DNA of 64,000 nt, from the NCBI GenBank assembly GCA_014526335.1, contig JACTAT010000006.1:3913202-3977201 (forward strand). Direction: 5' to 3'. The notes beneath the pieces are model-generated. The model saw only the letters and a program-made list of their open reading frames with translations. It was not told the origin of the DNA and did not search any database. The stretch comes from Chrysaora quinquecirrha (taxonomy: Eukaryota > Cnidaria > Scyphozoa > Semaeostomeae > Pelagiidae). This document shows, piece by piece, positions 1 to 13,000 of the stretch; the stretch's first letter is position 1, and each line of letters begins with the position of its first letter. A program made the position numbers and the translations under genes.

Positions 1-3000
1 TCCTCCATTCAAAAATCAACTAGGTTGCATGCGGAGATAAAGTCGACAGAATGGACAAGAAGAGTTTCGGACAACCATTGACTATGGGATAACTAAGTTG
101 TAGGGAAACTAAGCTAATCAGGCATGTTTCCAATATTAGTAATAAATCACCTTATCTCGACAAGGATCGAAATGGAATATAAATTTTTTTGTACAGGCTA
201 AATATTTGTCGTTTCAAGCTGTGATCCTTTTTCTTTTCTGCAAGAACGGGGGACCAGTTCAATATGTTTCATTAGTCAGAATCACCCTCCCTCAATCATT
301 GGAGTCACTGCCCCTTGAAAAATTATATATTATTTAAGTGGGATTAACTTTTCCTCTCAAATTAGCAGATTATGGAAAGTAAAGAATGTATTATAGAATA
401 TTATCTGTATTTATTTTGCAATTTAAATATTGTGTAAGAAATTACAAAGTGATGGAGTCTTTTCCAGATAATTTATCATCTCTCCAATCTCTACATAACA
501 CTTCACAGCTTTAAAAAGGTATACCCATACATAGGTACCTACAATGTTATTTACATGGATTAGCCCGAGCCAAAAAGTCTTGGTAACAAATTTTTATACT
601 GATAAATACTCTGAATAGAAACGTTTATGTTTTTTATGTTCTTTATTTTAACTAGTAATGTCATGGATTATAGTATGAATCGTCTAATTAATATCTTCAT
701 TGTTTAATTTCTGCTTTAAATAGTTTACCAAAATAGTAAACACCAAAAACAAAGAAAATTATTTTTGAATCATAGGCCACGTGTTCGATTCGAAGAACAT
801 CGAGCTTTCCCCCGGCTGAGAGAACAATATAAAATCGCTCACATGAATCATACCCCCGGTTTTTTCGGGACAATATTGACCATGTCCTCAACACATGCGT
901 TCTTTTCGTTCTTCAAGCACGCTTGCTTTTGAGCAAACTTGACACAGAAAACGACCCAAAAGTCTCCGTGCAGCCGAGATTGTAAGTTTAATTGCAAAGT
1001 TAGGATTAACTAATTGTATTTTATTAGTTTCACACGTTTTCCCGTGCGTGAAACAAGATTTTGAATGTGGATTGTGTGGAAAGATATGTGCATTCCTCAA
1101 CAAAGTCTCGAGCAATGGCGAAGGAAGGCCTAAAGCAAAAGAAATAGTAAGCCGTTGGCCGCTCTCGCTCAAACGATGAGAGAATCTGATTTTTTGATGT
1201 TGTTTATAATACAGTAAAACCTAAATCTATTATTAAATCACCTATCTAAAAAAATGCCACTAAGACCTACCAAGAAGTCGCTGGCGTACTGGCTCTGCCA
1301 CTTGCCTTAAAAACAGGAAGCGCTGTTTGCGATGTCAGTAAACAAAGCGTGAATGGCACTCAGAAAGTAAGATAATTCAACACAAAACAAAAATCTACCA
1401 CATGTAGGCTATATAGTGCTTTTAGCTTTAAAATGCAATACGCAAATAACTAATTTGATTTGGTAACACCTGACAACCTAATCCAATTAGTGAAGGAATG
1501 ACCAATCAGCTGTGTGCCAAAATAAATGTTGGACAAAAGTAAAATAAAGAATTTTGTATTTCTTTCGTTTCCTTAGTTTAATTTGATCTGTGTAGCATTA
1601 AAAATCCATTATAAACTTCAGCTCTTATGTTGCTCAACCAAAGACTTCATAATAAAGTTATATAACAAATTTTATATAATAGCTACATAAAGTAGTCATA
1701 AATTATGGTCAAAAACAAAGAATTAATTTTAAGTGAATTTTGAATGGGACTCAAATTAAAAGCTCTGATGGAAAACAAGGTTTTAGTGCACTGTGTCATA
1801 CCTCCAACTCTCTGTAAATAGTATGCTGCAGCATGGATTGCATCATTTGTTAAGAACTGCGACATTCTTTGCATTTAGGTGCTTTTATAGAATTAACAAC
1901 TACATTAGCAATTTCTTAAAATGTTCAGGTTTCTTATATTGTCATAGTTTTCAACATGGATTTCTTCCCAAAATTGATGGAAAGATATGCTGCCTATCAC
2001 TGACAAAAAATTGAATTCTGTGCAATACTTGACAACAAAAAATGCATAAAATTGTTGTTTTTACTATAATTATTATAGTAAATAAATAAAAGAAGTTAAG
2101 AAATAAATTTTTTGTGTATGGCATGGTGCAATTTGTGCTAGCCAAGTTGCATGCATTGTTGAACAACAATTTTGAAATCTCAGGAAATACTTTGGCAAAG
2201 CATAAATATTGCCTGTCACCATTTTCCAGCATTGCAATTATATAAATGCAGGTTGTTAATCTATGGAGACTAGGACCTTTAGCAGCAACCAATGTTTTAT
2301 AAACAAACTAGATGCCAAATTTAATACTTGTACATGAGTTTGTGTACATTCACATTTGGTAAAAAATGTGGTCTGTTCTCTGGAATCAATAAGACTTAAT
2401 GGTTAGCAGAACAGTCTTTCTTGTGTATCAGGTATCAAGTATAACCTAAGTTTCATTGCTGAAACCTCGCCTTATACTAAAAGTTGCTGATAACCCATAC
2501 TTCTAACCCTTGCATAAACTCCCATTAGTATCCATGAGCCTAAGTATTCCAAAGTTACAACTTTCTTATTATACAGTTAATTACACAAGATCAAAATATA
2601 GGCAAGAAGCTAAAAAAACTGGCTACTGAAACATTTTTTAAACTTTCAAGTGAGATTTTGAGACATTGTACAAAGATTTGAAACTGGAAATTCATAAATA
2701 TTTTGTAGGTCTGAGTTTAGGTTTCCCATAAGTTTTTTTGTGAGAAATAATGTACTACAAAAAATAGCTTTCTTCAAGAAAGACTGTTTTGCAAAGCTGC
2801 AAGTTTTCCTGTTGAAATTCAACCGAAAAATACTATTTTCATTGCTTATCGTGGATACTGCGTTTGCTGCATATTATATTTTATTGTATCATATTTGCTA
2901 GGCCTTGCTGCATTGCTGTAAAAGACGTCAGGACTGCGAAGCGACGGTCGCACCGCACGGACGGCGTGAAGAAGCGAACAAGCTTGAACAAGATCGCTGC

Positions 3001-3172
3001 AGAATTCGCTGTAGCGCGTTGCGTTAAAGACTAACTACGGATACTGGGTGCGTTTTAAGATCAGCAAGATCTAAGCTTGCGCTCAAAGTCGCAAACACAA
3101 GGTAAGCGCAAAATCTATTTGCTAAAACTTGGCAGTTATTTGCGGTTTGGAGATTGAAATTTGAATTTCGAA
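1..3172. other. Upstream non-coding region
   Basis: No coding gene is recognised here. The sequence is AT-rich, and its open frames are short, lack family resemblance and mostly begin at non-ATG codons. The stretch from about 2900 to 3172 has a higher GC and CpG content than the rest and probably contains the promoter and 5' untranslated region of the ZC3H10-like gene. A GTAAGC donor-like site lies at about 3101, but the distance to the start codon is too short to define an intron with confidence. Confidence 0.4.
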
Positions 3173-4012
3173 ATGGCTGAAATGCAAGTTAAAACAGAGG
3201 ACGCTAAGCAAGCATCAGATAAAGAGGATGATAATATTTGTAGAGATTACAAGCGCGGTGTTTGCAACAGAGGAAACAAATGCAAGTTTGTTCATCCAGC
3301 AAATATCAAACCCCCAGATGTTGACAAGCCCCCCGTCTGTCGTGATTTCCAAAATGGCATGTGTGATCGTACTAATTGCAAGTATATGCATATAACAAGT
3401 CAAGAAGAACGCATGTTTGCCAGTACTGGAAAACTGCCTCCTCATGTCCGCCAGCCCGGTACGCCAATGGGCAACAAAAAAGGGGGTGACGTATGTAAAG
3501 ATTTCCTCAACAACGTCTGCAATCGAGGCAACCGCTGCAAATTCCGCCATATTAGTGAGCAAGAATGGGAAAACGAAAAGCGTGGCATTATTGTCGATGA
3601 TGATTTGTCAAGAAAGCGTAAAAGAGAGAGTTTCGGCGGCGGCAGCGGTCTTGATTATCAGTTTCTCAGCGATGAAAATGACATGCTCCGGCGTAAAGTG
3701 GCGGATCTTCAGCGCCAGGTTGCTGATTTGAGAGCAATGAATGACACGTTGTATGAGCAAAACATGCGCTACCGTTCGCAACTCAAAAGCGAGATGGCGG
3801 CTGGCGACGCCCGCACTCAGAATACGGTATCATATCCAGGCTACCCACGAGAGCGCGATGCAGCCGTGAGATACCCGCGTGACGCATACAATGGCACAAC
3901 TACCGCAAGTGCACAAGCTGGAGTCCCGTCTGCGGGATATTCTCAGGATTACAACCCAAGTTTCAACACGGCTACTACAAATGCCCCATACGAAGGTTAT
4001 ACAAAGTTTTAA
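3173..4012 (+). CDS. ZC3H10: ZC3H10-like CCCH zinc-finger protein
   Basis: Uninterrupted frame of 279 residues. It has three CCCH fingers: C23/C31/C37/H41 and C108/C116/C122/H126, both with C-x7-C-x5-C-x3-H spacing, and C56/C64/C69/H73 with C-x7-C-x4-C-x3-H. The CRDF-type lead-in to the fingers, the basic RKRKR stretch near 147-151 and a leucine-heptad coiled coil at about 162-205 follow the domain order of animal ZC3H10, a nuclear RNA-binding protein linked to microRNA processing and mitochondrial gene control. The tail is rich in Tyr, Pro, Ser and Thr and probably disordered; it is shorter than the vertebrate tail. The frame is open 12 bases further upstream, but only from a TTG codon, so the ATG at 3173 is taken as start. 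The coding region has no intron, like the vertebrate gene. Confidence 0.85.
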   Translation: MAEMQVKTEDAKQASDKEDDNICRDYKRGVCNRGNKCKFVHPANIKPPDVDKPPVCRDFQNGMCDRTNCKYMHITSQEERMFASTGKLPPHVRQPGTPMGNKKGGDVCKDFLNNVCNRGNRCKFRHISEQEWENEKRGIIVDDDLSRKRKRESFGGGSGLDYQFLSDENDMLRRKVADLQRQVADLRAMNDTLYEQNMRYRSQLKSEMAAGDARTQNTVSYPGYPRERDAAVRYPRDAYNGTTTASAQAGVPSAGYSQDYNPSFNTATTNAPYEGYTKF

Positions 4013-7000
4013 GTCTGATTTCAGCTGCTAGAAGTTTAGTTGAAACATGAAGCCAAGTAAACTTAAGCTCTGAACTTGACTTTTAATGGAGTTTTGTGTT
4101 TTGTAATGATTTAAATGTTCACAGCTGTTGCTTGAGTTATCCATTTGTTTTGTATTTTTAAATTAAAAATCGTGAAGTTGAGATAGAAAATCGGTTAGGG
4201 AAAGTATCCTGAACCATCTGCGTATGTTTGAAGCGGTTAAGGTATAAAAAAGCACGTTTTGATAGAACTTTGCTGATTATTTTTACGTAAATTTAAAATG
4301 TAGAAGAGTTATCATGATTTCAGACCCTTCCTTATCACAAGGTAGGAATTGTCTATAAAAGAAAACTAAACCATAAATTGATACTATTATTCCGGAAATT
4401 CTAAAACAAATAGTTAACTTTCAGATTTACTTGTTCATTGTTGAAGATTTCATGTAACTGCTTTGAAAAGTATGCAGAAAAAGAAGTATTTGTTGTGAAA
4501 GATTTCTTGGACTACAGTAACTGAAAATCGGAAATATTTAAATCTTGCAGTTTTTGAAACATTGATAGATGCATTTGCATGCTTTTCAATCGTTTATTAT
4601 ATTTGATAGCCTACATTTAGTTTTTTCTTGGTAAAGAAATAGTGTATTAGAATACAGAGTGTAGGATTGAACGAATTAATGTTTTGAAACCTGTTGGCAA
4701 TTTTTCGTGCAGTTTATTTGTTAAAAGTCAGTTTATGTTCTCAAGTTTAACGGTAAAGATTTAATATTTTGGACTTTAAAGCTCTGAATACATGGAGCAA
4801 ACACTTGTTTTTCTCATGATATGCACATTTTATTTTTACTTTTTATTATAACAAAATCGATAGCAAAAAATGCATAACGTGGTGTTTTCTTTCTTCTTCG
4901 TTCTTAAACATCATCCCTTTATATCACCAGTCAGTATAAACTTGTGTCCTTATAATGCCCACAGCATCTTTAAAAATATCTACCTGAACTAGAACTAGAA
5001 TCTAACACAGGCCAATACACATCTAGAACTTGGAATTCTCAAGTTTAGTTGCCTAGCTAGCGCTTGCCCCATTCGCGTTATCCGGAAAGACGAATACAAG
5101 GAAAGGCAGAACTAAAATATCGATAAATGATGCGGCTTCCTTTTTCATCAGACTTTTGTTGACCTGCTAAATTTCTTTTCCCAAGCATAGTTGCGTAAAT
5201 TTATTTCTTTACCAACTTACCCATCTTCCAGGTAAAGGTCGTCAGGATCCGAGCGGCTAAAACTCGCCAAAGCCATGGTGGAGGGAGAAGAGTTTTATGG
5301 CACGGTGGTGACTCATTTAGGCCACCGTTACATGCTCATGCCGCTGGTCATGCGCATCGCTTTTTGCGGGGACAAAGTGTCAGGAGGTTCGCAGTATGAA
5401 TTGAATTCAGTGCAGCTCCTCAACACTGAGACGACTTTCTATTCTAACCTCTTAGGGAATTTTAAATAACCCATATTAGTAACTTGTTCTTAAATATTGA
5501 TCTTGCCCAACAGGTTCAACTAATTAATATCAAAATGGTTGTGTTTAACTAGCCTCAAGGTACGTCCATTCATGTAAAGGACCTTCCTTTCCATCCAGAC
5601 CCTGCTCCTATACGAAAGGCGCGTCTCAGATCCCGACAATCGGTGTTCCACACTGTCGATAAAGTTTAACGTATACATGAGCAAAACAAAGCATAGGGAA
5701 AGCCAGGAGCGCCTTTAATTTCTGTTGTCCTAGAGAAACTTCATCAAAAGCTTTCTATACAACTCCGAATTCCTGAAAGCAAGTCTGTGCATGAAATTTC
5801 TGATACATTCATTGTCCTCTAGCATACAGTACAATAGAGATTCGATAGGGCCAATCACTATTCTGTGTCTTAAGATCTTTAGAAAATCCCCTGATATCAA
5901 TGAAATCCTCACCATAAAAGTAGCAATGGTTCCAATACCCTCATTGTCACCCAGGATAAGCATTAGCATTCCCGTTACTGTGGGGGCGTTGTGGCAATTT
6001 CCCCCAACCCCAATATCCAAGACATTTTTTGGAAACGCCTTCCAGAAAGGGCAACAGCATGAAGACTCGTTTGGTATAGTGACAAAATAAAAGTTTGAGA
6101 AATGAACAAACTGGTCTACTTTTATAATTTAAAGCAATACAAAGCTAAACTTGGTGGTTACAAGTTTATTCTTAGCTGTTACAAAACATTTCACTCAATA
6201 TAAGATGTCCAATGTAATGCGTTAGGTTGTTAATAAATTAGTACTGGTATTTCATACGTTTATGGTTCTAAATGACAAAATGGTACAAGAGCTGCGTTGA
6301 TCATTAAACTTTTTTCATTTAAAGGAACTGCACAATAAGCAACCAGGGCTGACCTGACATGAACATTAAGCAACCTGAGGACTGGATTGAATTACTGTAA
6401 GCAACTTATAAGTCAAGCAACTAAGCTGTAGCATTCATTTCATAATAGTGAAAAGATATGAGAGCTTTTAAGTAACGTGTTTCAATTCCCCCCCCCCAAA
6501 AAAAAATTTATTGTGCTATGTATAGGTTTGCAGTTTACGATTTTGACCCGTGGAGCCAGGAGTGTTTGTGGTTAGGTACAAAAAATGAGGGTTGAAATGT
6601 CCAAAGTTTTTAGCTGCTTTGAGAGCTGAAATGTCCAAAATTTTAAGCAGTCTTGAGGGCCAGTTGCTTATTGAAAAAATAAGTGTAAGAAGAACTTCAA
6701 AAGTACAACTTGCATAAGAAACGACACGCTAACATTCGAATGAGATTCTTTGCCACCTCCCAAACTAATTGGGGTAAATGTATTACCCAATACCCCCAAT
6801 ATGCCCCTATCCTTCACAAACAACCAGGGATCTCTGTGGTACTGTTTTGAACAGAAGGCTAGATATTTTAGTAAGTCACGCCCATTGTAAACCCGACTGG
6901 AAATAGAATTCTGTTGAGAGATAATCCTGTCAACGTTACGTTTTGTTATTTGGAATAATCGGGTTAGGAGTTCGATCTTGATTCAGGAGGTCTTGCTTTG

Positions 7001-10000
7001 AGTGTAACGTGAGAATGGGAAGAGTCTTTCAGATTGAACTTTGCTTACACTACTAATATGGGGCAATGAAAATGGTCAAAAGGGTGTTTTGGGCAAAAAG
7101 TCTTTTCGAGGAAAAGACAATTTGTGTCGGAAAGCATTATTATCGAATACAGGTTCGATTCAGCCTGCTTGTTCCTTGTTTTGGACAGATTTTTCACCAC
7201 TTTTCACCCCCTCTCCTGTTAAAAATATGATGCGTTTCTGGGCAAGGGCTTCACGCTACACTTAGTTTGGGGTTTATGTCAAGTAGTTTCTTCTAAAATA
7301 GCAAAAATTCAAACCAAATCTCAGCCTGATGGTTCTTATAAAGGTTGCTTCTATAAAAAAACATATCGATCTGAGGTTTCATTGATTCGTATGGTTCGGA
7401 ACTCGATTCAGAAGTAAAAAGCGTTTGAATCTATCATTTTCGGAATACCTGTAATTTCAGCTAAAACAGCAACTTTGTGTTACCATTTTGTCATGTAACC
7501 CTTAAACTTACACAAACACATATTACGACTGTAACGTTTGGAGCATTTGCCCGCCTGACGATTAACTTGCACAACAAAACATAACATTCAATAGCGTATC
7601 ACTCTAAACTAAACCCATCTTAGAAGAGTTTAATCCGAATGAAAAATAATTGTCTCTTCCTAATGACTATATGCAACAATGAAAAATAACTAGAGAGCTT
7701 TGCACAAAGAAAGACCCATAACCCATATTACATTCCCGTAAGAAGTATTAAAACCCACATAGTTTTACCAAACAACCCTGCGTGAATGAGTACACCCCTA
7801 CTAGTACCAAGCTAGCGATCCAGAAAACGCTACCGGTGGACACGAGGCACGTCTATGTCTGAATACGTATTAAAGGATGTTTGCACGTGGTGCACATATT
7901 AGCAAAATTACAAGGCATATCAAGCAAACTACCCAGCACATCTATCGTAATAAACCGCCCCTCCAAGGCAGTAGTGGGCGAGGGTTCGCCAGCGTGAGTA
8001 CAGTGAAATAAGGGTGTTTTTGGGGGCTTTTTGCTTTTCCGGCGTCTTCTTTTTTCTGGAAAGTTCCAAGAGATCGAATGCCCGTTCTTTTGGACAGCCC
8101 TGGGGATAATCGAATCTCCAAATTCTCCTGACTCGAAAGCCGGAAGATTTCGCAGACTTTGAACAGAAATTGTTTCCGAATCAACTTCTCGAAATTACGT
8201 TTATTCGCGTCTGCAATCGGAAGCCTCCAAAGTCTAATTCATTAGGATAAAAGTCCAAAAAAACGCACCCAAAATGGCTTGATTTGGTATCTTGTGTATC
8301 GGACATGTTGTAGCCGTTTCGGAAATGTACGACTAACTTTCCCTTAATAAGTGTCCTATAATAGAGGTTCCACTCACTGTAATGACCAATCGTGTCTGCT
8401 CTAAGGACACCACGTTTTATTCCTGGTACAAAACGCATTAAAATGGTCATCGACTGTTAAAGAAAACTCTTCCTCAACAATAACATCGAGCATTCCCAAT
8501 CTAACACTGGCCACAGTCATGCACTGACGTTCAGGGGATAACATCTAATGGTGATGCCCGAATAGCAAACAACCGCGCAGAAACTATAAAAATATCAGTG
8601 TATCTACGGTGCATTGTTGATTTTTAGAAAACCGACGTGAACTGTTTATGATTCTGCATGCATGTTTGTTCTTTGAACTTAAAATTTGAAAATATACCTA
8701 CTTGTGTTGAGAAACAACAATTTATCATTACGAACTAATACCTAGAACACTGAATTAGCACCACAGTTACTGACATGAACCATTACGTTACAATCATTAT
8801 TGATTAAAGCCACGCTATGTTAACAACACGCTAATGTTACAACCGATTAGTACAACAGCAATTCAAGCACTTCATACATTATATCATGTTGGCTTTAGCC
8901 ATCATGTTGACTTCAACTGAGTAAGGGATTTCAGGCAATCTTTGTTCAATAGGGGTTTCCAAAAGCAAAGTACCAAGAAAGCTCTAAAACGAGCCCTGTG
9001 GTATCCCAATGAATTTTATTGAACAAGACATGTTTAAATGTAAAGTACCGAGAACGCTCTAAAGCGATCCTTTTGGAGGCCCATTTAAAGATACAAACTA
9101 CTAAAAACAGTCTCCAAATAGCCTTGTGGAATCAATCAAGAGAAGTTTTCAAAAGCACAGCAACAAACAGGTATAAGCCTTGTGGTGGCCCACTGTAGCA
9201 AAAGAATGTTGAGAGCCTATTGAGAATTCTAGTTTGTACTAAGGCACAAAGGTAGTGAAAACTACATCTGCTAAAGGACAGCAACAATCACCTACGATGA
9301 GTACATTTTGGCCTTATTTCCTCCTCTTTTTGTAAAGATTTAGAGCAGAAACACAGCATTCGCCTTTGAAGCACAGACAAGAAAATATTCTTGAAATTTC
9401 TGACAGAACATGGCAAGGGGGAAATAACATACATGTTGCTTGTGTACTTAACCTGGCCTGAAAACCCTTGCCCAGATGTCAAGGTAATTCTAAACATGAG
9501 TTAGTATCAACAAACAACAATAAGAATATAACAACGAAGAAAATCAAGGAAAACAAAACAATAAACTTAGAGCAAAAAGTCAAATCAAGTCACAACAAAA
9601 AGCCGACTGGCCAATCAAAATCCAATACAAACATGACATCACGTTGCACTAACTGCTTACGACGACAGAGACAAATAATTCAAAATCTAAAAAAACAAGT
9701 ACGAATGGATTAGTGGAATGCGAATGCGAATGCGGCAGACGGATCAGGATATCTTCACTCAAGAGTGGCGTTATCTTTCGAGGTTCTTGCTGTAAGTAAG
9801 ATAAAATTGAGACTAGAACTGGTTTCGCAGCTGACCAGGAACGATTTCTTCAAAAGCTAAAGACCACAGGGGCTCAATGAGGGGCTCTATAGTTAAAATC
9901 TGCACGATGATCGTTGGCAATGGAAAACTTGTATAATCTTGGACAAGAACATAAACCACCGTGTCTAGAAAAAAACACTGGAACAAACCTTCGGCAACTT

Positions 10001-10008
10001 CATCCCGA
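4013..10008. other. Intergenic region between ZC3H10-like and CELF genes
   Basis: About 6 kb without a supportable gene. It should contain the 3' untranslated region of the ZC3H10-like gene and, on the minus strand, that of the CELF gene. A 64-codon frame from the ATG at 5275 has better composition than its surroundings and follows an acceptor-like CTTCCAG, but matches no family I recognise. A short element with AAGCAACC-type inverted ends lies at about 6308-6682. Around 8960-9190 a segment containing AAAGTACC and CTCTAAA is repeated at roughly 80-base spacing. Confidence 0.4.
6308..6682. mobile_element. Inverted-repeat element, 'TTGCTTATT' family, copy 1
   Basis: The segment opens with CACAATAAGCAACCAGGGCT and closes with the complementary CAGTTGCTTATTG. 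Similar ends and interior (AAGCAAC, GCCCTCAA, TTGCTTAA) occur at about 35595-36300, 37931-38306 and 45999-46230. This is a non-autonomous inverted-repeat family with no coding capacity. Limits are approximate because the ends are degraded and no clear target duplication was found. Confidence 0.5.
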
Positions 10009-13000
10009 CTAATATGGCCTATTTGCATCTTTTGGACGTTTGAGCTGCACTTTCAATCTCTTGTTTCCAATCTGGAATCCGTGCATTGCTTGAATGGCGT
10101 TCTGGGCTGATACTGGATTTTCGTAGCTGACAAAGCCTACAAGGTAAAACATTGAAGATAATAATTGAAGGGTACAATGGAGAAGAAATAAGTGTAACGT
10201 AATTGCATGAGAGGAGTGCACAGGGTGTTTGACTTTAAGTAAGGGAGACGATAATTTTAAGATCATTGAGCTTCAATTAAATAAGGCAAAATTTCAGTCG
10301 AAAATCTTTCATGAATCGCCGAGTATTTCTCTAAGGCTGTCCTGCAATTAAGCTTTGTGTTATGGCTATGTTCAGCCTTTTCATTACAATACATTTTGAT
10401 ATTTATTACATGGAATGGCGTCCATGAAAAATATATTCCTGCATGTGCGGACAAGTTTGAAATCAAAATAAAACGAAATCAAGAACAAGTTAAACCATTG
10501 CGTTCTAATGTGCGCCTTTAGCTTCTTATTCAGCTTTTATGCATGCTGCAATAAAAAGCAAAGCTGCGGCTACACGTGCAGACTTTTCGCTTGAAATGGT
10601 AACAGGACAAAATTTCTAGAAAACGAAGCGTTTTCCTGTAAGTTTTCCTGGACCCAATTTTTATCGCACAAGTTGATTGTCGTAGAACTTTTGCTATGTC
10701 GCAGCAAGTTTTTTGCAGTGTGAAGGAAATCTCAGGATTTCTCAGAACAGGTTATTTTCAGGCGTGTCGCGTCGCCAGAACAGGTGAAAAATCGCATGTG
10801 CAACCGTGGCTCAGACTTATTACATGAGTCCCACTCTTCGCAAACAGCAACAGCAACAACAACCCTACAACTGTTTGCTCAGAGTAGTTTGAGCGTCCAA
10901 CATAGACTCGATAGTGATAATTACGACTCATGTAATAAATTTAGATGCAGCTTAATGCAAATTCTATGCACTTCTACTTACCAAAGCATTTGCTAAGATT
11001 GGTATTTTTGTCAATGAATACTTTCGCACTGAGAACACTACCAAAAGGAAGGAAGGTCTGAAACAAATCAGCATCTGTGAACTCTGGTGGTAGATGGTAG
11101 ATAAACAAATTTGCACCGTCAGGGCCTGCAAATATAACAGATATAAAAATAAACATCCATGAAAGGTTTTGTACTGACTAGTTACATTCTCTCGTACGTA
11201 GTAATCGCTGGTCACAGCGAGGATTGTTTCAAAATCATTAGCAAAGCAAGATCTTTGTTTCACTTGCGGGTTTTGGAATCCGTCTACATCAAAACCAAAA
11301 GGCCGGTTCTGTGTAGACAGAAACAGTTCATTTTCTCACGTGGACTCTTCAAATAATTCTATTGGTCTTCCCCCTGTATCCGACCAGTTGATTGGTGTTT
11401 AAAACACAATGCCAATTCAGCTTCTCTTTCCGATTGGTGCATTTCGAGCTGCGTCTAGGTATTCCGCCTTAATTCATTGTTTCGGGCTGTTTCTGACGTT
11501 CGTACTCTGAGGAGTGTCAGACGAAAAAAGCTTTTAAGTATGCCCGAAAATGATTCCGCTGTTTATCGCCATTTTTAAGGGCTATCAGTTGACGGCAGCC
11601 AGCGACGTCGGCTTAAAGAAGTACGCAACCACCATGCTAACACAGAACTCTTGAAATACAAAATGAGTTACTACCAACCTTCTTTTTGAGGTGTTCGCTG
11701 ATTTTGTTGCTGCAACAGGCTCATGTATGCATTTGGGAATGTGGCTGAAAAAAATTAGAAACAGAACTATAGATTTATCGCTCATCAACAAGATCATATA
11801 ATTTGTTAAGAACATTATAACCTCGTTCCCGGAGTGTATAGAATGCTTAGACTTATTACTTGAGTTGTAGTCAAGGCTATTGGAGTCAACTGCTGGACGC
11901 TCAAGCCAATCTGAGCGATCTCGGTTTGGTGTTGGGTCTGGGTTTAATAAAGCATGACTAATACTCAGGTTGTAATATCGATTGGAGTTGACTTACCAGC
12001 ATATTGTTGGATGCCAGAGTAAGCTGCTTGCGACAGAGCATCTGCTGATGATGAATTGTTATTAAACGATGATGCCAAATTTGCAGCCATGCCTACAATT
12101 ATATGAAACATTGAATGCTGATATTGTGTAGATAACTGAACGAAGATGATCTAGTTGCGTAATAATAGTAAAACCAAGCAAACAAGAACGTAGAAAAAAG
12201 AAACTTCAGTCTAGCGCAGGAAAAATGCAAGTCGCCCTTGATTCTAAGCAACACTCACAAAACCGTAACTTACGCAGAGATATCTGATTTAAAAAATCGA
12301 TCAGTCTAGGTAGGGTTAGATGTCATTAAGCATCCAAACACCGTACTTAAATACTTTTATCGTTTAAATCAAATTGTTGTGATGGATGGTTCGTTGCCTT
12401 GAAGAAAATAACGTAGGCCGCCCTTATAGCTAGGCCGTAAGAAATCGCACCTATAAGCTGCAAGAAAACGCGCCAAAAACAAATGTAACCGCGGCTATAA
12501 TCGAAGTAAGATGACTATAAATTCGCGGGGACAGTAGTGGACTCCTTCCATTTACAACAAAAACCATTCACAATGTTTGGGATGAGTTAAATTAGCAGTA
12601 GACTTTTTCAGCAGTAGCAGTAGACTCGCTCATTAGGCCAATCTGATTTCGATAGGTCGCTCAGAACTGCTTTGAGCATTAAGCCATCCAATTCAACTTT
12701 TTAAGTAAATAGCTGTTGCTGTTGCTAAAGACTGTTGATGCTGTTTACGAAGAGTGGATCTTATATAATGAGTCTAAGGTAGCAGCAAAACACTACAACT
12801 CGTGTAATAAGTCTAATAATGACTCACTGGCAAGTCCAGCACCTTGCAATGCCGCTGATTGTAATCCAGCACCTTGTAACCCAGTAGCTTGAAGACCGGC
12901 GGATTGCAAACCAGCAGCCTGTAGACTAGCAGCCTGTAGACCAGCAGCCTGCAATCCATTACCTTGCAGACCATTGCCTTGTAATCCAGATGCCTGCAAA

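Noticed and set aside
888..1172. 94-codon minus-strand frame near the left edge
   Set aside because: Begins at a TTG codon and has no recognisable domain; an exon of an unseen gene is possible but unsupported.
3161..3172. Extended start of the ZC3H10-like protein at 3161
   Set aside because: It begins with TTG; the first ATG is at 3173.
5275..5469. 64-codon frame starting MVEGEEFYG
   Set aside because: Better composition than its surroundings and an acceptor-like site upstream, but no family resemblance, no donor and no partner exons; kept only as a note in the intergenic entry.
9468..9713. 81-codon Lys/Asn-rich frame
   Set aside because: Composition follows local A-richness; it lies antisense to the likely CELF 3' untranslated region.
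11159..11356. 65-codon frame between CELF exons 11 and 12
   Set aside because: Opposite strand to the gene, intronic, no family resemblance.
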